64,000 nucleotides of DNA from Cystobacter fuscus (GCF_002305875.1 NZ_CP022098.1:5022001-5086000); one strand, 5' to 3'. Shown: positions 7,867 through 16,641, counted from the stretch's first letter. The notes: generated by a model not told the origin, from the letters alone. Program-made: numbers and translations.

Positions 7867-9282
7867 TCACTGAGCTTCCGGTCCACCGCCATCCACGCTG
7901 GTCGGAACTGGGCGCGATTTTGGCACTGGGCGGAGGCACTCGCCTTTGTACGAGATTGTCTGGGGTGGGCAATTCGGAGGCCGTCGCTTGACGAGCGAGT
8001 ACCAGCACGCGCCGGACAGCTCCAGTTCAAGCTCTTCCGTACAGGGAGCCAGCTTCTGATTTCTTACCGGGAGCGGCGCCTGTTCATACTGGGCAGGTGC
8101 CGGGTCGACCCGCGCATCCGTGGCCCACTCTTCGTCTGGAGCACGGAGGCCTGGCTTCTCGGGTGGAACTCGCGTCACGGGCACCAGGGTTAGCAGCACC
8201 GATGCGGCGAGCGTGAGCCTCCTGGGCCAGTGGCTCCGCCGAGCCATGCGCGAGGGATCGGGAGGCCGAGAGGTCAATGCGGGCCTGGGCCTCGGAGGCC
8301 GGAGGATGTGCCGCTCGGGTGTGCCTCCCTCCCGTACCGGTGGCACTTCTTCCCACTCGAAGATGCTCGCGTCCCACGCTGACTTCTTGCTGGAGGCCGC
8401 CGCGACCAGCGCCGCGTGGAGCGCCGCGCCACTCGGGCAGCGCTCCGAGGGGTTCTTCGCCAGCAGCCGGACGATCACGTCACTCAAGGCGCGCGGCACC
8501 CGGGGATTGACGAGTCTGGGCGCCAGCGGTCGCACGTGGACGATGGCGGACTGCAACACGTCGGCCGGCAGCCACTCGGAGAAGGGGTAGTGCCCGGTGG
8601 TGGCCCGATACAGGCACACCCCCAGGGCGTACAGGTCATCGGTGGGTTGGAAGGTGTAGTGCGAGCCGGGGCGCTCGGGGCTGTGCCACAGGAAGCGCAC
8701 CGCCTCGGGGCTGAGGAGGTATAGCGTGGTCGGGGGCAGGGGACCCGTGGTGAGCGGGGGCGCGCCCTCGTACCAGCCCGCGCCGAAGTCGAGCAGCACG
8801 GGTTGCCCATCCGACTCGCGCACGACGATGTGCTCGGGCTTGAGGTCGCGGTGCAGGACTCCCCGGGCATGCAACTCGCCCAGGGTACGCGCCACCGTGG
8901 CACCCGCGGTGGCGAGCTGACGAAAGGTGGTGCCGTCCGTCTCCGCCCACACGTCCAGGGCCAGGCCGGGCACCCAGTCCATGACGAAGCCCAGGCACCC
9001 TTCGCGAGGGGAGGGCCAGCGCGCACAGCCGTGGAAGCCCACCACGTGGGGATGTGCCGCCCGGCTCATCATCAGCGCCACTTCGCGCTCAGTCCGCCCG
9101 TCACGAGCATGCAGCGCGAGCTTGAGCGCATGGAAGTTGCCAGGGTGCTCCATGTCCTCCACGCGGTAGACAGCGCCCTGGCCGCCCACGCCCAGTTGCT
9201 CCATGACACGCCAGCGGCCCACCCGGGTTCCCGGCTCCAGTCCGCCCGGGGAGACTGTTACCTCGCCATGATTCGTGGACAC
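7867..9282 (-). CDS. Membrane-anchored Ser/Thr protein kinase (PknB/Hanks type)
   Basis: The protein has 471 residues. The kinase domain spans about 20-290: Gly-rich loop GVGGQGAVY, the Lys in ALKLAL, catalytic loop HRDLKPEHI, then DFGAGW. The normal metal-binding Asn of the catalytic loop is His here. A Pro/Arg-rich linker leads to one membrane segment at about 350-368, and a short extracytoplasmic tail holds several Cys (CTEELE, CWYS, CPPQ, GEC). Such tails are usual in this myxobacterial kinase group. The likely downstream partner is the CXXCG gene, and the toxin gene is divergent. The input signal and targets are unknown. Confidence 0.9.
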   Translation of the reverse strand: MSTNHGEVTVSPGGLEPGTRVGRWRVMEQLGVGGQGAVYRVEDMEHPGNFHALKLALHARDGRTEREVALMMSRAAHPHVVGFHGCARWPSPREGCLGFVMDWVPGLALDVWAETDGTTFRQLATAGATVARTLGELHARGVLHRDLKPEHIVVRESDGQPVLLDFGAGWYEGAPPLTTGPLPPTTLYLLSPEAVRFLWHSPERPGSHYTFQPTDDLYALGVCLYRATTGHYPFSEWLPADVLQSAIVHVRPLAPRLVNPRVPRALSDVIVRLLAKNPSERCPSGAALHAALVAAASSKKSAWDASIFEWEEVPPVREGGTPERHILRPPRPRPALTSRPPDPSRMARRSHWPRRLTLAASVLLTLVPVTRVPPEKPGLRAPDEEWATDARVDPAPAQYEQAPLPVRNQKLAPCTEELELELSGACWYSLVKRRPPNCPPQTISYKGECLRPVPKSRPVPTSVDGGGPEAQ

Positions 9283-9430
9283 CCTCGCTCCTCCGCGCTC
9301 GTCCGACCGGCAGGTCGCGGCCTCATACTACGAGGTGATGGCGGAAGTAACCTCGGACGGAGGGTCCTGTTCTCGAGGTGAGGTGACACCACAGGTCGTG
9401 GTCGAAGCAGGTGCCCGGTGCTGGAGGGAG

Positions 9431-9476
9431 AGTCCTCCGCGCATGTGGTCTGGCCGGGTCTGGCCTCCCCACCTTG
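9431..9476 (+). repeat. Repeat copy 1, upstream of the toxin gene
   Basis: This segment matches 11467-11513 at roughly 41 of 47 positions, with a 22-base perfect core at 9442-9463. Copy 1 ends 24 bases before the toxin start codon, and copy 2 lies just before the second imm11 gene. The repeats are in the same orientation and bracket a cassette of about 2 kb holding the toxin and the first immunity gene. Confidence 0.75.
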
Positions 9477-9499
9477 CCGGGAAAGCACAATCGCGCGTC

Positions 9500-10858
9500 A
9501 TGTGCTCGCGCATCCTCCCCGTCCTCTGTCTGTTCTTGCTGGTGCCGCTCGCCGTCCAAGCAGCTCCGTCCGACGTCGAAGCGCGGCTTTCGGTCTTGGA
9601 GCCCGTGCGGGTGAGCCCCCATCACGGTGAGCCAGGGGAGGGGCTGAAGCTCATCTTCGCTTCACTCAAGCCGAATCCGGCGCTGGCGCTGTTCTCGCTG
9701 GAGGATGCGCGGGCGGTGGTGGCGGCATTGGAGGGGGGATTCAAGGAGGCGAAGCCGGGGCCTCGTCCGCTGGCGGCGGTTGCCATGGGCGCACTGACGG
9801 CGGGGATGGCGGGCGGCTCGCCTGGGACGCGACTGCCGGACTTCGAGAGGCGTGTGCGAGAGGAACATGAGGAGCTGTACGGACCGGCCCTGCTGACGTT
9901 GCCGCCATCGCTGGAGAGTGCCAGGTGGTTCCAGGCCCTGAAGCTCTCGCCGCGCTACATGGGGGAGGGCGTACGTGAGGCCGCGGTGGAGATGTTCAAC
10001 TCTCCGGCGGTGGCTTTTTCGGTCGGCATGTCGATGATGCTCTACATGGTGGCGTGGGCGGCGCCGGAGCCCCTGTTCTCCAAGGCGTTCGCGGCGGCGG
10101 TGACGCTGGGACTCCTGATGACGTACACGGCGACGGAGCTCTACAACGTGGGGATGGCGTGCCTGACGCTGTACCGGGAGGCGGAAGCGGCGAGGACGCA
10201 GGCGCAACTGGAGGCGGTGGCCGAGCGCTTCGGCAAGGCATTGGGGGGAGTGGGGCTGCGCGTGCTGGTGACGGTGGCGGGGGCGAAGTTGGCCAGGGGA
10301 CTGCCGGAGGTGCCCCGGGGCGGTCTATGGGGGAGGCTCTCACCTCCGAGATTTGCTTTCGCGGGCGGACGGAGCGGTTTCTCGGTGGGGACAGGGGCCC
10401 GTGCTCAGGTGAGCGTGGCGAACGGGACCGTGGTGCTCATGGGCGTATCGGCGAACACGACGGCCTCCGCTGCGGCCTCGGCGGTGTCCTCGGCACGGAC
10501 GACAGGGGCCTGCGCCGAATCGAAGAAGGACGACAACCATGCCCATCACCTGTGTACCAACAAGAACGACAAGTCCGAGAGCAATGGTGGCCCCTGGACA
10601 CCTGTGTTCGAAGGACTCTTCAGACAGGCGGGGATGAGCCTCGATGACCCAGCGAACATCGTCTTCCTGCGAGACCACAAGGGGCCTCATCCCATGGAGT
10701 ACCACCGTGACGTCGCTGATCGGCTCAGGGATGTACTCAAGGGCTGTAGGACTCAGGTGGCATGTCGGGCCAGGCTCGTGAGGATGCTCGACGAGATCGC
10801 CGGGGAGGTGTGTACGCCTGGCTCCAAGCTCAACAAGCTCGTCACGAGGACACAATGA
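9500..10858 (+). CDS. Exported AHH-domain nuclease toxin candidate
   Basis: The protein has 452 residues from ATG 9500, which precedes a signal peptide (ILPVLCLFLLVPLAVQAA). Longer upstream starts would bury that signal. The middle part has two hydrophobic segments (about residues 165-215). The C-terminus carries an AHH domain, a predicted HNH/EndoVII-type nuclease seen in polymorphic toxins. It shows AHHL at about 348-351, then GMSLDDPANIVFL and HP..YHRDVADRL, which are the family's remaining landmarks. The stop overlaps the first imm11 gene by 4 bases (ATGA), so toxin and putative immunity are coupled. No delivery domain is visible; secretion is inferred from the signal peptide. Confidence 0.75.
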   Translation: MCSRILPVLCLFLLVPLAVQAAPSDVEARLSVLEPVRVSPHHGEPGEGLKLIFASLKPNPALALFSLEDARAVVAALEGGFKEAKPGPRPLAAVAMGALTAGMAGGSPGTRLPDFERRVREEHEELYGPALLTLPPSLESARWFQALKLSPRYMGEGVREAAVEMFNSPAVAFSVGMSMMLYMVAWAAPEPLFSKAFAAAVTLGLLMTYTATELYNVGMACLTLYREAEAARTQAQLEAVAERFGKALGGVGLRVLVTVAGAKLARGLPEVPRGGLWGRLSPPRFAFAGGRSGFSVGTGARAQVSVANGTVVLMGVSANTTASAAASAVSSARTTGACAESKKDDNHAHHLCTNKNDKSESNGGPWTPVFEGLFRQAGMSLDDPANIVFLRDHKGPHPMEYHRDVADRLRDVLKGCRTQVACRARLVRMLDEIAGEVCTPGSKLNKLVTRTQ

Positions 10859-11436
10859 CAGCGCAGATGAAGTACTACAGAATTGATGACGACAAGTACA
10901 TTCCACGGCGATGGTACCTTTGGATGCCTCAGTTCGATGAGGCGGGTCGGGGAGAGATGTTCGACGTCTGGCGATTCAACGACGGAAGGCGCCTGAACAT
11001 CGAGCATCCGATTCGCATATCCGTGAAGCCGGCGGGGGTTGCGCTTGAGTTCTCCGAGGCCCTAGGGATTCCCATCGTCCACCGTCGGGTCGTCTCGCTC
11101 TTCGAGCGTCTGGACCTTCTGAGTGAAGTACAGTTCATTCCGGTCGAGGTGGAGGGCCAAGCGGAGCCCTATTTCATCTTCAATGCGCTGCAAATCATCA
11201 GGTGCATCGACGACGCCCGGTGTGAAGAGGTGTTCTACTGGCGGCCCGAAGATGGCGAGCCCGATAGGGTGGGGCAGTACAAGAACGTGCGAGGGCTGAA
11301 GGTGGACCCGGCGAAGATCGGGGATGCCAATATCTTCCGTCCCTGGGGTTGGGATGGAATCCTCATTGTCTCCGAGCGTGTCAAGTTGGCCATGATGGAA
11401 GATGGCATCACCGGCACCCATTTCGTCGAGGTTTGA
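10855..11436 (+). CDS. Imm11-family putative immunity protein, copy 1
   Basis: The protein has 193 residues. It is recognised by KYYRIDDDKYI at the start and by the FRPWGW..ILIVSERVK segment near the end, both typical of the myxobacterial imm11 (MXAN_0049-like) group. It has no signal or membrane segment, which suits a cytoplasmic protector. ATGA overlap with the AHH gene supports translational coupling and a toxin-immunity pair. It is about four fifths identical to the copy at 11522-12103. The family assignment rests on motif memory; binding to this toxin is inferred. Confidence 0.75.
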   Translation: MTAQMKYYRIDDDKYIPRRWYLWMPQFDEAGRGEMFDVWRFNDGRRLNIEHPIRISVKPAGVALEFSEALGIPIVHRRVVSLFERLDLLSEVQFIPVEVEGQAEPYFIFNALQIIRCIDDARCEEVFYWRPEDGEPDRVGQYKNVRGLKVDPAKIGDANIFRPWGWDGILIVSERVKLAMMEDGITGTHFVEV

Positions 11437-11466
11437 GTTGACTCAATCCCGGTGCTGGATATGGGG

Positions 11467-11513
11467 AGACCTCCGCTCATGTGGTCTGGCCGGGTCTGGT
11501 CTTGCCCACCTTG
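11467..11513 (+). repeat. Repeat copy 2, upstream of the second imm11 gene
   Basis: It is the counterpart of 9431-9476, with the perfect 22-base core at 11478-11499 and one indel near the right end. It ends 8 bases before the second imm11 start codon. The arrangement suggests that one ancestral upstream region was duplicated together with the immunity gene, or that it is a recombination target. Confidence 0.75.
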
Positions 11514-11521
11514 AGGACACA

Positions 11522-12103
11522 ATGACAGCGCGAACGAAGTATTACGAGATAGACGACGACAAGTACATTCCAGGGCGATGGTACCTGCGGATGCCTCGCA
11601 CCGATGAGGCGGGGCGGGGAGAGATGTTCGACGTCTGGCGGTTCAGCAAGGGAAGGTACCTGACCATCGAGCATCCAATTCGTATGCGCGTGATGCCGAA
11701 TGGAACTGCGCTCGAGTTCTCCCGTGCCTTTGGTATTCCCATCGTCCACCGCCGGGTGGTCGCGCTCTTCGAGCGTCTGGGCCTTCAGCGGGAAGTGCAA
11801 TTCATCCCAGTTGAGATAGACGGTCAGTCGGAGCCCTTTTTCCTCCTCAACGCCCTACACATCATTCGGTGCATCGACGATGCCCGGTGCGACGAGGTGT
11901 TCTATCGGGGGCCCGAGGATGGTGAGCCGGACAGGGTGGGGCACTACAAGAACGTTCGAGGGCTGAAGGTGGATCCGGCGAGAGTAGGGGACGCCAACAT
12001 CTTCCGTCCTTGGGGCTGGACGGTGGTCCTCATCGTCTCCGAGCGCGTCAAGTTGGCCATGGACGAAGAGGGCATCACCGGCACCTATTTCGTCGAGGTT
12101 TGA
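11522..12103 (+). CDS. Imm11-family putative immunity protein, copy 2
   Basis: The protein has 193 residues, the same length as copy 1, with about 41 substitutions by eye. Differences cluster at 42-70, 87-109 and 166-169, while the HRRVV.LFERL, CIDDARC and FRPWGW blocks are unchanged. The pair arose by tandem duplication and has since diverged, as is common for orphan immunity genes that guard against related toxins. It is preceded by the repeat at 11467-11513 and followed by a short GC hairpin. Confidence 0.75.
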   Translation: MTARTKYYEIDDDKYIPGRWYLRMPRTDEAGRGEMFDVWRFSKGRYLTIEHPIRMRVMPNGTALEFSRAFGIPIVHRRVVALFERLGLQREVQFIPVEIDGQSEPFFLLNALHIIRCIDDARCDEVFYRGPEDGEPDRVGHYKNVRGLKVDPARVGDANIFRPWGWTVVLIVSERVKLAMDEEGITGTYFVEV

Positions 12104-12119
12104 GGGGGCAAGTTCCCCC
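12104..12119. terminator. Short GC hairpin between convergent genes
   Basis: GGGGG at 12104-12108 and CCCCC at 12115-12119 flank CAAGTT, right after the second imm11 stop and before the DUF1501 stop on the other strand. There is no clear T tract, so termination is only suggested by position. Confidence 0.3.
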
Positions 12120-12136
12120 CCCCGGTCCCGCGTGGC

Positions 12137-13687
12137 TCAGGTGCGCACGAAGGCGCTCACGTCTGGCAGCCCGCTGCCGGACGTGTCGACGCCCATCGCG
12201 GTGAGGATGCCCGAGTAGATGTCCGCCTCATTCGCCTCCAACTTGCCGGGCTGGGGCGCGCCGGTGCGCGGGTCGAAGCCATAGGTCAGCGTGGTCTTCG
12301 GATCCACGCCTCCCAGTAACGTGTTGCCACGGACCATCGGCGACAGAATCATGAACCCGTTGTTGAGATCATGCCCGGTGCCGAACTGACTGGCCCCCTC
12401 TTGTCTTGTGCGCGTGCGCCCGAACTCGGTCGCCATGTAGATCAACGAGCGGTCCCACAGGCTCTCGCCGCTCGAGTCGAAGGGCTCCGACTTGAGCAGC
12501 TCGATGAGCTTGTCGATCGTCTCCATCATGCGCGACCACATGAAGGCCTGGACCGTGCGGTGCTCATTGTGGCTGAAGTCGAAGGCCAGCGGCGGGTTGG
12601 TGAACTGCTTCGATGCACCCATCGCGATGTTGAACGTAGGACCCAGGGTCACCGTCACCGACACCCGGTTCTTGATCAGCAGGAAGGCCAGCGCCGCCTG
12701 CCCCTCCACGGGATCCGTCAAGTAGTTCGGGAACACCGCGCGCAGTCGCTCCGCGTCGGGGGAACTCGACAGGCCGTACTCCGAAAGCGGCGTCTCCGGA
12801 TTGTCGGGCATCATGTTGAGGCGGCTGATCAGCTCCTGCATCTCCAGCGCGGACTGCCCCGAGGTGCGCTGCGCGTTCCACAGCTCGAGCGCCGCCGCGT
12901 CGTCGAAGGTCTTGCCGAAGACCGACTGGGAGTCGAGCGAGTTGCGCACGACCCGGGTCAGGTTCACCACGTCGCGGGAAGGCAGGTCCTTGATGCCCTT
13001 CATGCCATCCAGGCCCAGGGACCAGAACGAGGGTTTGGCCACCACCTCGCCGTAGCAGTAGGCGGGCAGGGAGTTGTCGGAGCCGCGCTCGGAGAAACCC
13101 TGGTTGCCCATGTTCACGTTGGGAAGGGGGAAACCCGCGCCGTACTGGAGGGCCACACACTCCTGCAACGTCCGGCCGCGCCAGGCGGAGCTGCCGGTGA
13201 GGCTGCGCTTCTGCGCGATGACGTGGTTCACCGACGTGCCCGTCGAGGTGGCCACCAGCATGGAGTCCTTGTACTTCTTCACGAAGGGCAACTGGTCCGT
13301 CTTCAACGCCATGGGGATGCTGCCCAGGACACCGGCTTCCACCTTCACGGCACGGAACGGAGAGCCGTCCACGTTCTGCACCTGCGCGTCGGCGAAGGTG
13401 TTGAGCTTCGCGGCGTTGCCGCCCGCCGCCGTCGTCTCCGAGGTGCGCACCGCCAGCATGCTGTCGACGATGGAGGCGCCACCCACGGCGCCCACCACGA
13501 TGAGGAAGCGGGGCTTGCCATCCAGGCGCGCCTGGCGCACGCCTCCGAGTTGCTCGAGTGCCGCCGGGGTGTTGAGCCCCTCCCGGCAGCTCGTCAGCAG
13601 GGGTCCCATCGCGGAGCCCGCGGCGCACATCGACAACGCCTTCAAGATTTCCCGGCGCGAGAGCCGTCCATTGTTACGCAGTGACAT
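12137..13687 (-). CDS. DUF1501 domain protein, Tat-exported lipoprotein
   Basis: The protein has 516 residues. The N-terminus reads LSRREILKAL followed by a hydrophobic stretch and a lipobox (LLTSC near 33), so it is probably exported folded by Tat and lipid-anchored. The C-terminal part contains ATEFGRT, the hallmark of DUF1501 proteins, which have an alkaline-phosphatase/sulfatase-like fold. DUF1501 genes usually sit beside an exported haem or DUF1800 gene; here the upstream partners are the small lipoprotein (9-base gap) and the two-CXXCH protein. The substrate is unknown. Confidence 0.85.
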   Translation of the reverse strand: MSLRNNGRLSRREILKALSMCAAGSAMGPLLTSCREGLNTPAALEQLGGVRQARLDGKPRFLIVVGAVGGASIVDSMLAVRTSETTAAGGNAAKLNTFADAQVQNVDGSPFRAVKVEAGVLGSIPMALKTDQLPFVKKYKDSMLVATSTGTSVNHVIAQKRSLTGSSAWRGRTLQECVALQYGAGFPLPNVNMGNQGFSERGSDNSLPAYCYGEVVAKPSFWSLGLDGMKGIKDLPSRDVVNLTRVVRNSLDSQSVFGKTFDDAAALELWNAQRTSGQSALEMQELISRLNMMPDNPETPLSEYGLSSSPDAERLRAVFPNYLTDPVEGQAALAFLLIKNRVSVTVTLGPTFNIAMGASKQFTNPPLAFDFSHNEHRTVQAFMWSRMMETIDKLIELLKSEPFDSSGESLWDRSLIYMATEFGRTRTRQEGASQFGTGHDLNNGFMILSPMVRGNTLLGGVDPKTTLTYGFDPRTGAPQPGKLEANEADIYSGILTAMGVDTSGSGLPDVSAFVRT

Positions 13688-13696
13688 GACGTTCCC

Positions 13697-14371
13697 TTAG
13701 AAGAAGATGGATTCGGCGGAGGAGAGGACGGCGAAGCAGGCCATGGTCATCCAGTCGCGGCCCGGCGTCTGGCTGCCCGAGGCTTCGATCTGGGTTGCCA
13801 GTTGCGACAGGGTGCCCACCTCGGCCTCCGAGGGATCTCGCAACAGGGTGCGCTGGTAGAGCGAGGTGATGGCGTCGCGGACGGGCGCGCCCTCCCGGTG
13901 GGCCAGGCGCCCCTGCGTATCGAGTTCGAGGCCCTTGAAGAGGACAGCCTCCCCGGGGGTGGTGACGTCGAGCGAGACGCGCCGGGCGCAGGCCGCCAGC
14001 GCCACGCGGTCGATGACGTTGGGCGTCGTCGCGCCCGTGACCTTCAGCGGCTCGAAGAGGCCGACGACATACGGATCGACGCCGTTGAGGACCACGTTGT
14101 GCACGTCCGTGGTGCAGGCGTACCTGCCCAGCTCTTTGCACACCTGCTCCGGCGGCAGGGACAGCGCCGCGGCGAAGTGGGTCGTGAGTTGCTCCGGATT
14201 CAGGATGCGCAGGCTGTTGCGCGAGGAGCGGGTCACGTCACCGGTGGAACCCGTGCCAGCATCCGCGGGTGGTGGCGTACCGGGATCAGGCTGTGAGGGC
14301 GAGGGGGCGGGGCACGCGGAGAGGACACAGGCGGAGGACAGCAACAACACGCGAAGGAAATCAGGGCGCAC
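13697..14371 (-). CDS. Small exported lipoprotein of the DUF1501 operon
   Basis: The protein has 224 residues from a GTG start. It has a type II signal (LLLSSACVLSAC, lipid Cys about 19) and a Pro/Ser linker. The C-terminal domain reads LYQRTLLRDPSEAEV...DWMTMACFAVLSSAESIFF. This end resembles the last part of planctomycete-type DUF1553/PSD1 or DUF1592 proteins (a tooth-shaped RxPxxxE helix and a final N/SSxEFxF). The start codon overlaps the upstream CXXCH gene by 11 bases. It may be the detached C-terminal domain of its neighbour. Confidence 0.7.
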   Translation of the reverse strand: MRPDFLRVLLLSSACVLSACPAPSPSQPDPGTPPPADAGTGSTGDVTRSSRNSLRILNPEQLTTHFAAALSLPPEQVCKELGRYACTTDVHNVVLNGVDPYVVGLFEPLKVTGATTPNVIDRVALAACARRVSLDVTTPGEAVLFKGLELDTQGRLAHREGAPVRDAITSLYQRTLLRDPSEAEVGTLSQLATQIEASGSQTPGRDWMTMACFAVLSSAESIFF

Positions 14372-15782
14372 CGTAGGCCTCCGTGCGGATCAGGTCATGA
14401 AGCATGCGCTGCACGCGGTACTGGTGCGTGCCCTTGAAGCGCTTCCAGGTGGCGACGAACTCGGCGTTCTCCTCGGGGGTGGGGGGATGGCCCACGAGCA
14501 GCTTCCAGTAGTCGGTGACGGCGGCGATGGCGAAGGCATCGCTGTTGGCGCCAACCTCCGCCCACTCGACGACGTTGTTCACCTTCTGGCCGAAGAGGTA
14601 GCCGGTCTCCGGTGTCTGGCCGATGATCGGAGAGACATAGGAGAATTGCTTCTCGAGGCGGTTGGGCACGTAGGTGCCCCAGGTGCCGCGAGGCGCATAG
14701 ATGTAGATGCCCTGGAAGTTGCGGAAGGGGTAGGTCAGTGGGTCGAGCGTGGCGTGGCAGGCCGCGCAGGCGGGCGCGGTCACGCCCGCGTGATCGTAGT
14801 CGCGGGGCTCGCCGGGAATGCTGAAGAGGCCCTCCTGTCTGGCGATGTCGAGGCCCAGGTAGGCCCGATAGGCCTGCGACGCGGCATTGCGTGGCATCGC
14901 GCTGAACATCACGAAGTAGAGGATGCTCCAATGGGAGTTGATGTTGCCCGCGCGGTACTGCTCATCCAGGACTTGCGTCGGCAGCGACGGCACCGCCGTG
15001 TAGCGGGTAGGGTTGCTCTCCCGGCGCACGTAGTACTTCGCCGTGATCACCTCGCGCGCGTCGTGGTCGTCGAGCTGCGTGTAGGCGTAGAGCGCGTAGT
15101 CGTCGTAATAGTCCGCGAGGGGATTGCTCCCGGTGTCCTCCGGGCCTGCCTTGAACGTGCCCACCGGGCGGATCTTCGGGTGGGCCAGCTTCCACAACTG
15201 CCCGTTCTTGCCGCGCCAGAACTCGCTCTGGGTGCACCGGTCCAGTTCGGCATCCAGCCGGGCGAGCTGGTCGTTCCGGCTCAACGCGCGGAACTCCTCG
15301 AGCTGTGCGTAGGTGGGCGGCACGCCGCACACGTCGAGCAGCAGGCGCTTGTATGCGAAGCGCGCGTCATAGCGGCACACGTCGTAGCGGGGATTGGTGT
15401 CACCCTCCTGGCAGCGGCCGGTGTCCACGGGCACGCTGGTGGCATCCGCCGGCGAGGTGCCGCGCTGGATCTCCACGAGGTTGGACACCCCGTCACCGTC
15501 GGCGTCCTCCGTCTCGGCGGCCTTCAGCGCCGTGGGGAGCGCGGCCGCGAAGTCCGTGTCGGACAGGGGGCGCGCCGCTCCGGGCACCAGGTGGGGCTCC
15601 AGCCCGGCGCCGAAGACGTTTCGTTGGGGGGGCGCGATGTGGCAGTAGTTGCAGGACGGTTGCTGTCCCGTACACGCGGGCGCCGAAGGGTAGGTGGAGC
15701 AGAACACGCCTCCCGCGGGAGGTTTGGCCAATGCGCCCCCCGCGAGGCAGAGGGTGGCTGCCAGTATGAGTCGTCGAAGCAC
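14361..15782 (-). CDS. Exported two-CXXCH protein with calcium-type repeat
   Basis: The protein has 473 residues if read from GTG 15782, which is preceded by GAGGAG and followed by a signal peptide (LILAATLCLAGGALA). Two c-type haem motifs are present: CNYCH near the N-terminus and CAACH near 295. A DADGDGVSNLVE stretch at about 80-91 is a thrombospondin type-3 / dockerin-like calcium loop. Much longer in-frame starts exist but would remove the signal peptide. With the next two genes it forms a tight operon. The layout recalls planctomycete cytochrome/DUF1588-1592 systems. Electron transfer in the periplasm is inference. Confidence 0.75.
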   Translation of the reverse strand: MLRRLILAATLCLAGGALAKPPAGGVFCSTYPSAPACTGQQPSCNYCHIAPPQRNVFGAGLEPHLVPGAARPLSDTDFAAALPTALKAAETEDADGDGVSNLVEIQRGTSPADATSVPVDTGRCQEGDTNPRYDVCRYDARFAYKRLLLDVCGVPPTYAQLEEFRALSRNDQLARLDAELDRCTQSEFWRGKNGQLWKLAHPKIRPVGTFKAGPEDTGSNPLADYYDDYALYAYTQLDDHDAREVITAKYYVRRESNPTRYTAVPSLPTQVLDEQYRAGNINSHWSILYFVMFSAMPRNAASQAYRAYLGLDIARQEGLFSIPGEPRDYDHAGVTAPACAACHATLDPLTYPFRNFQGIYIYAPRGTWGTYVPNRLEKQFSYVSPIIGQTPETGYLFGQKVNNVVEWAEVGANSDAFAIAAVTDYWKLLVGHPPTPEENAEFVATWKRFKGTHQYRVQRMLHDLIRTEAYGAP

Positions 15783-16101
15783 CAGTGCTCCTCGGTGAAA
15801 AGGGTCCGGTGCAGAAACACGCCAACGGCATTCAGCAGAAAAACCGCGAGACGATTTCTTCCAGGAAGCCCCATGCGGATCGGCCTTTCTGCTTTCGGGC
15901 CCTGCGGTGTCTCTGTGGGTGACAACCCGCATCGGGAAGATCGACCTGGCGCTCACCCTCGAAATCGATGTCCCTGGGCCGGAACAGCGCGAGACACGGG
16001 CGCTGGGATGCCAGCCTGCCCACCGCTGTATCGCCGCCACGCCGCGCGACACCCCATCGTATGCTCTGGGTTCTCCATCCCGTAGCGAGGCGAGGACGTC
16101 C
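15783..16101. promoter_or_regulatory. Divergent promoter region between the CXXCH operon and the sigma-factor operon
   Basis: 319 bases without a supportable gene. It must hold the promoters of both operons. GGAAC at 15981-15985 has the look of an ECF -35 element, but no convincing -10 partner was found at the right distance. The SD of the CXXCH gene (minus, 15788-15793) and that of the sigma gene (AGGCGAGGA, about 16088-16096) are visible. Confidence 0.4.
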
Positions 16102-16641
16102 GTGGCAGGAGCCACCCCATCCGCATTGAAGGCCATCACTGGAGGGAAGAAGGACCGGAACGAGTTCCTGCGCGAGCTGTACACCGCGTATGGCGGCAGC
16201 GTGTACGGGCGCTGCCTCTTTCTGTTGAAGAACCCCGCGAACGCGGAGGACGCGATGCAGGAGGTGTTCGCCCGCGCCCTCAACTCCGCGGACGAATTTC
16301 GCGTGGGCTCCTCGCCCCTGGCGTGGTTGCTGAAGATCGCCACCCACCATTGTCTCAACCTGCTGCGCGCGGAGCAGGCCCCCTGGCGGCGCTGGTTCGA
16401 GCTGACCGTCCTGGCCCGTCCGAAGGCGGATGGGGGAGAGCAGAAGATGGAGGCGCGGGAGCTGGTGCGGTCGCTGCTCTCCCGGGTGGACCTGGAGACG
16501 CAGGCGGCGGTGGTGCACTACTGGGTGGACGGAATGACGCTGGAGGAGGTGGCCGCGATCCTGGAGCGCTCGGTGCCCACGGTGCGCAAGCGGCTGGAGC
16601 GGTTCGCCGCCCTGACGAACGAGGAGCTGAAGGTCTCATGA
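16102..16641 (+). CDS. ECF-type RNA polymerase sigma factor
   Basis: The protein has 179 residues from GTG 16102, preceded by AGGCGAGGA. Region 2 (about 20-95) contains NPANAEDAMQEVFARAL and the DNA-melting segment LAWLLKIATHHCLNLLR. Region 4 (about 122-175) contains DGMTLEEVAAILERSVPTVRKRLER, a helix-turn-helix for the -35 box. The stop overlaps the anti-sigma gene by 4 bases. The operon continues into an exported caspase-barrel protein and a lipoprotein, so the sigma factor probably controls its own operon in response to an envelope signal; autoregulation is inferred. Confidence 0.9.
   Translation: MAGATPSALKAITGGKKDRNEFLRELYTAYGGSVYGRCLFLLKNPANAEDAMQEVFARALNSADEFRVGSSPLAWLLKIATHHCLNLLRAEQAPWRRWFELTVLARPKADGGEQKMEARELVRSLLSRVDLETQAAVVHYWVDGMTLEEVAAILERSVPTVRKRLERFAALTNEELKVS

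Noticed and set aside
9461-9478. Possible sigma-54 promoter before the toxin gene
   Set aside because: TGGC and TTGC are present but separated by 12 bases between GG and GC instead of 10.
15981-16010. ECF-type promoter starting with GGAAC before the sigma operon
   Set aside because: No convincing -10 element at 16-17 bases; kept only as a remark in the region entry.
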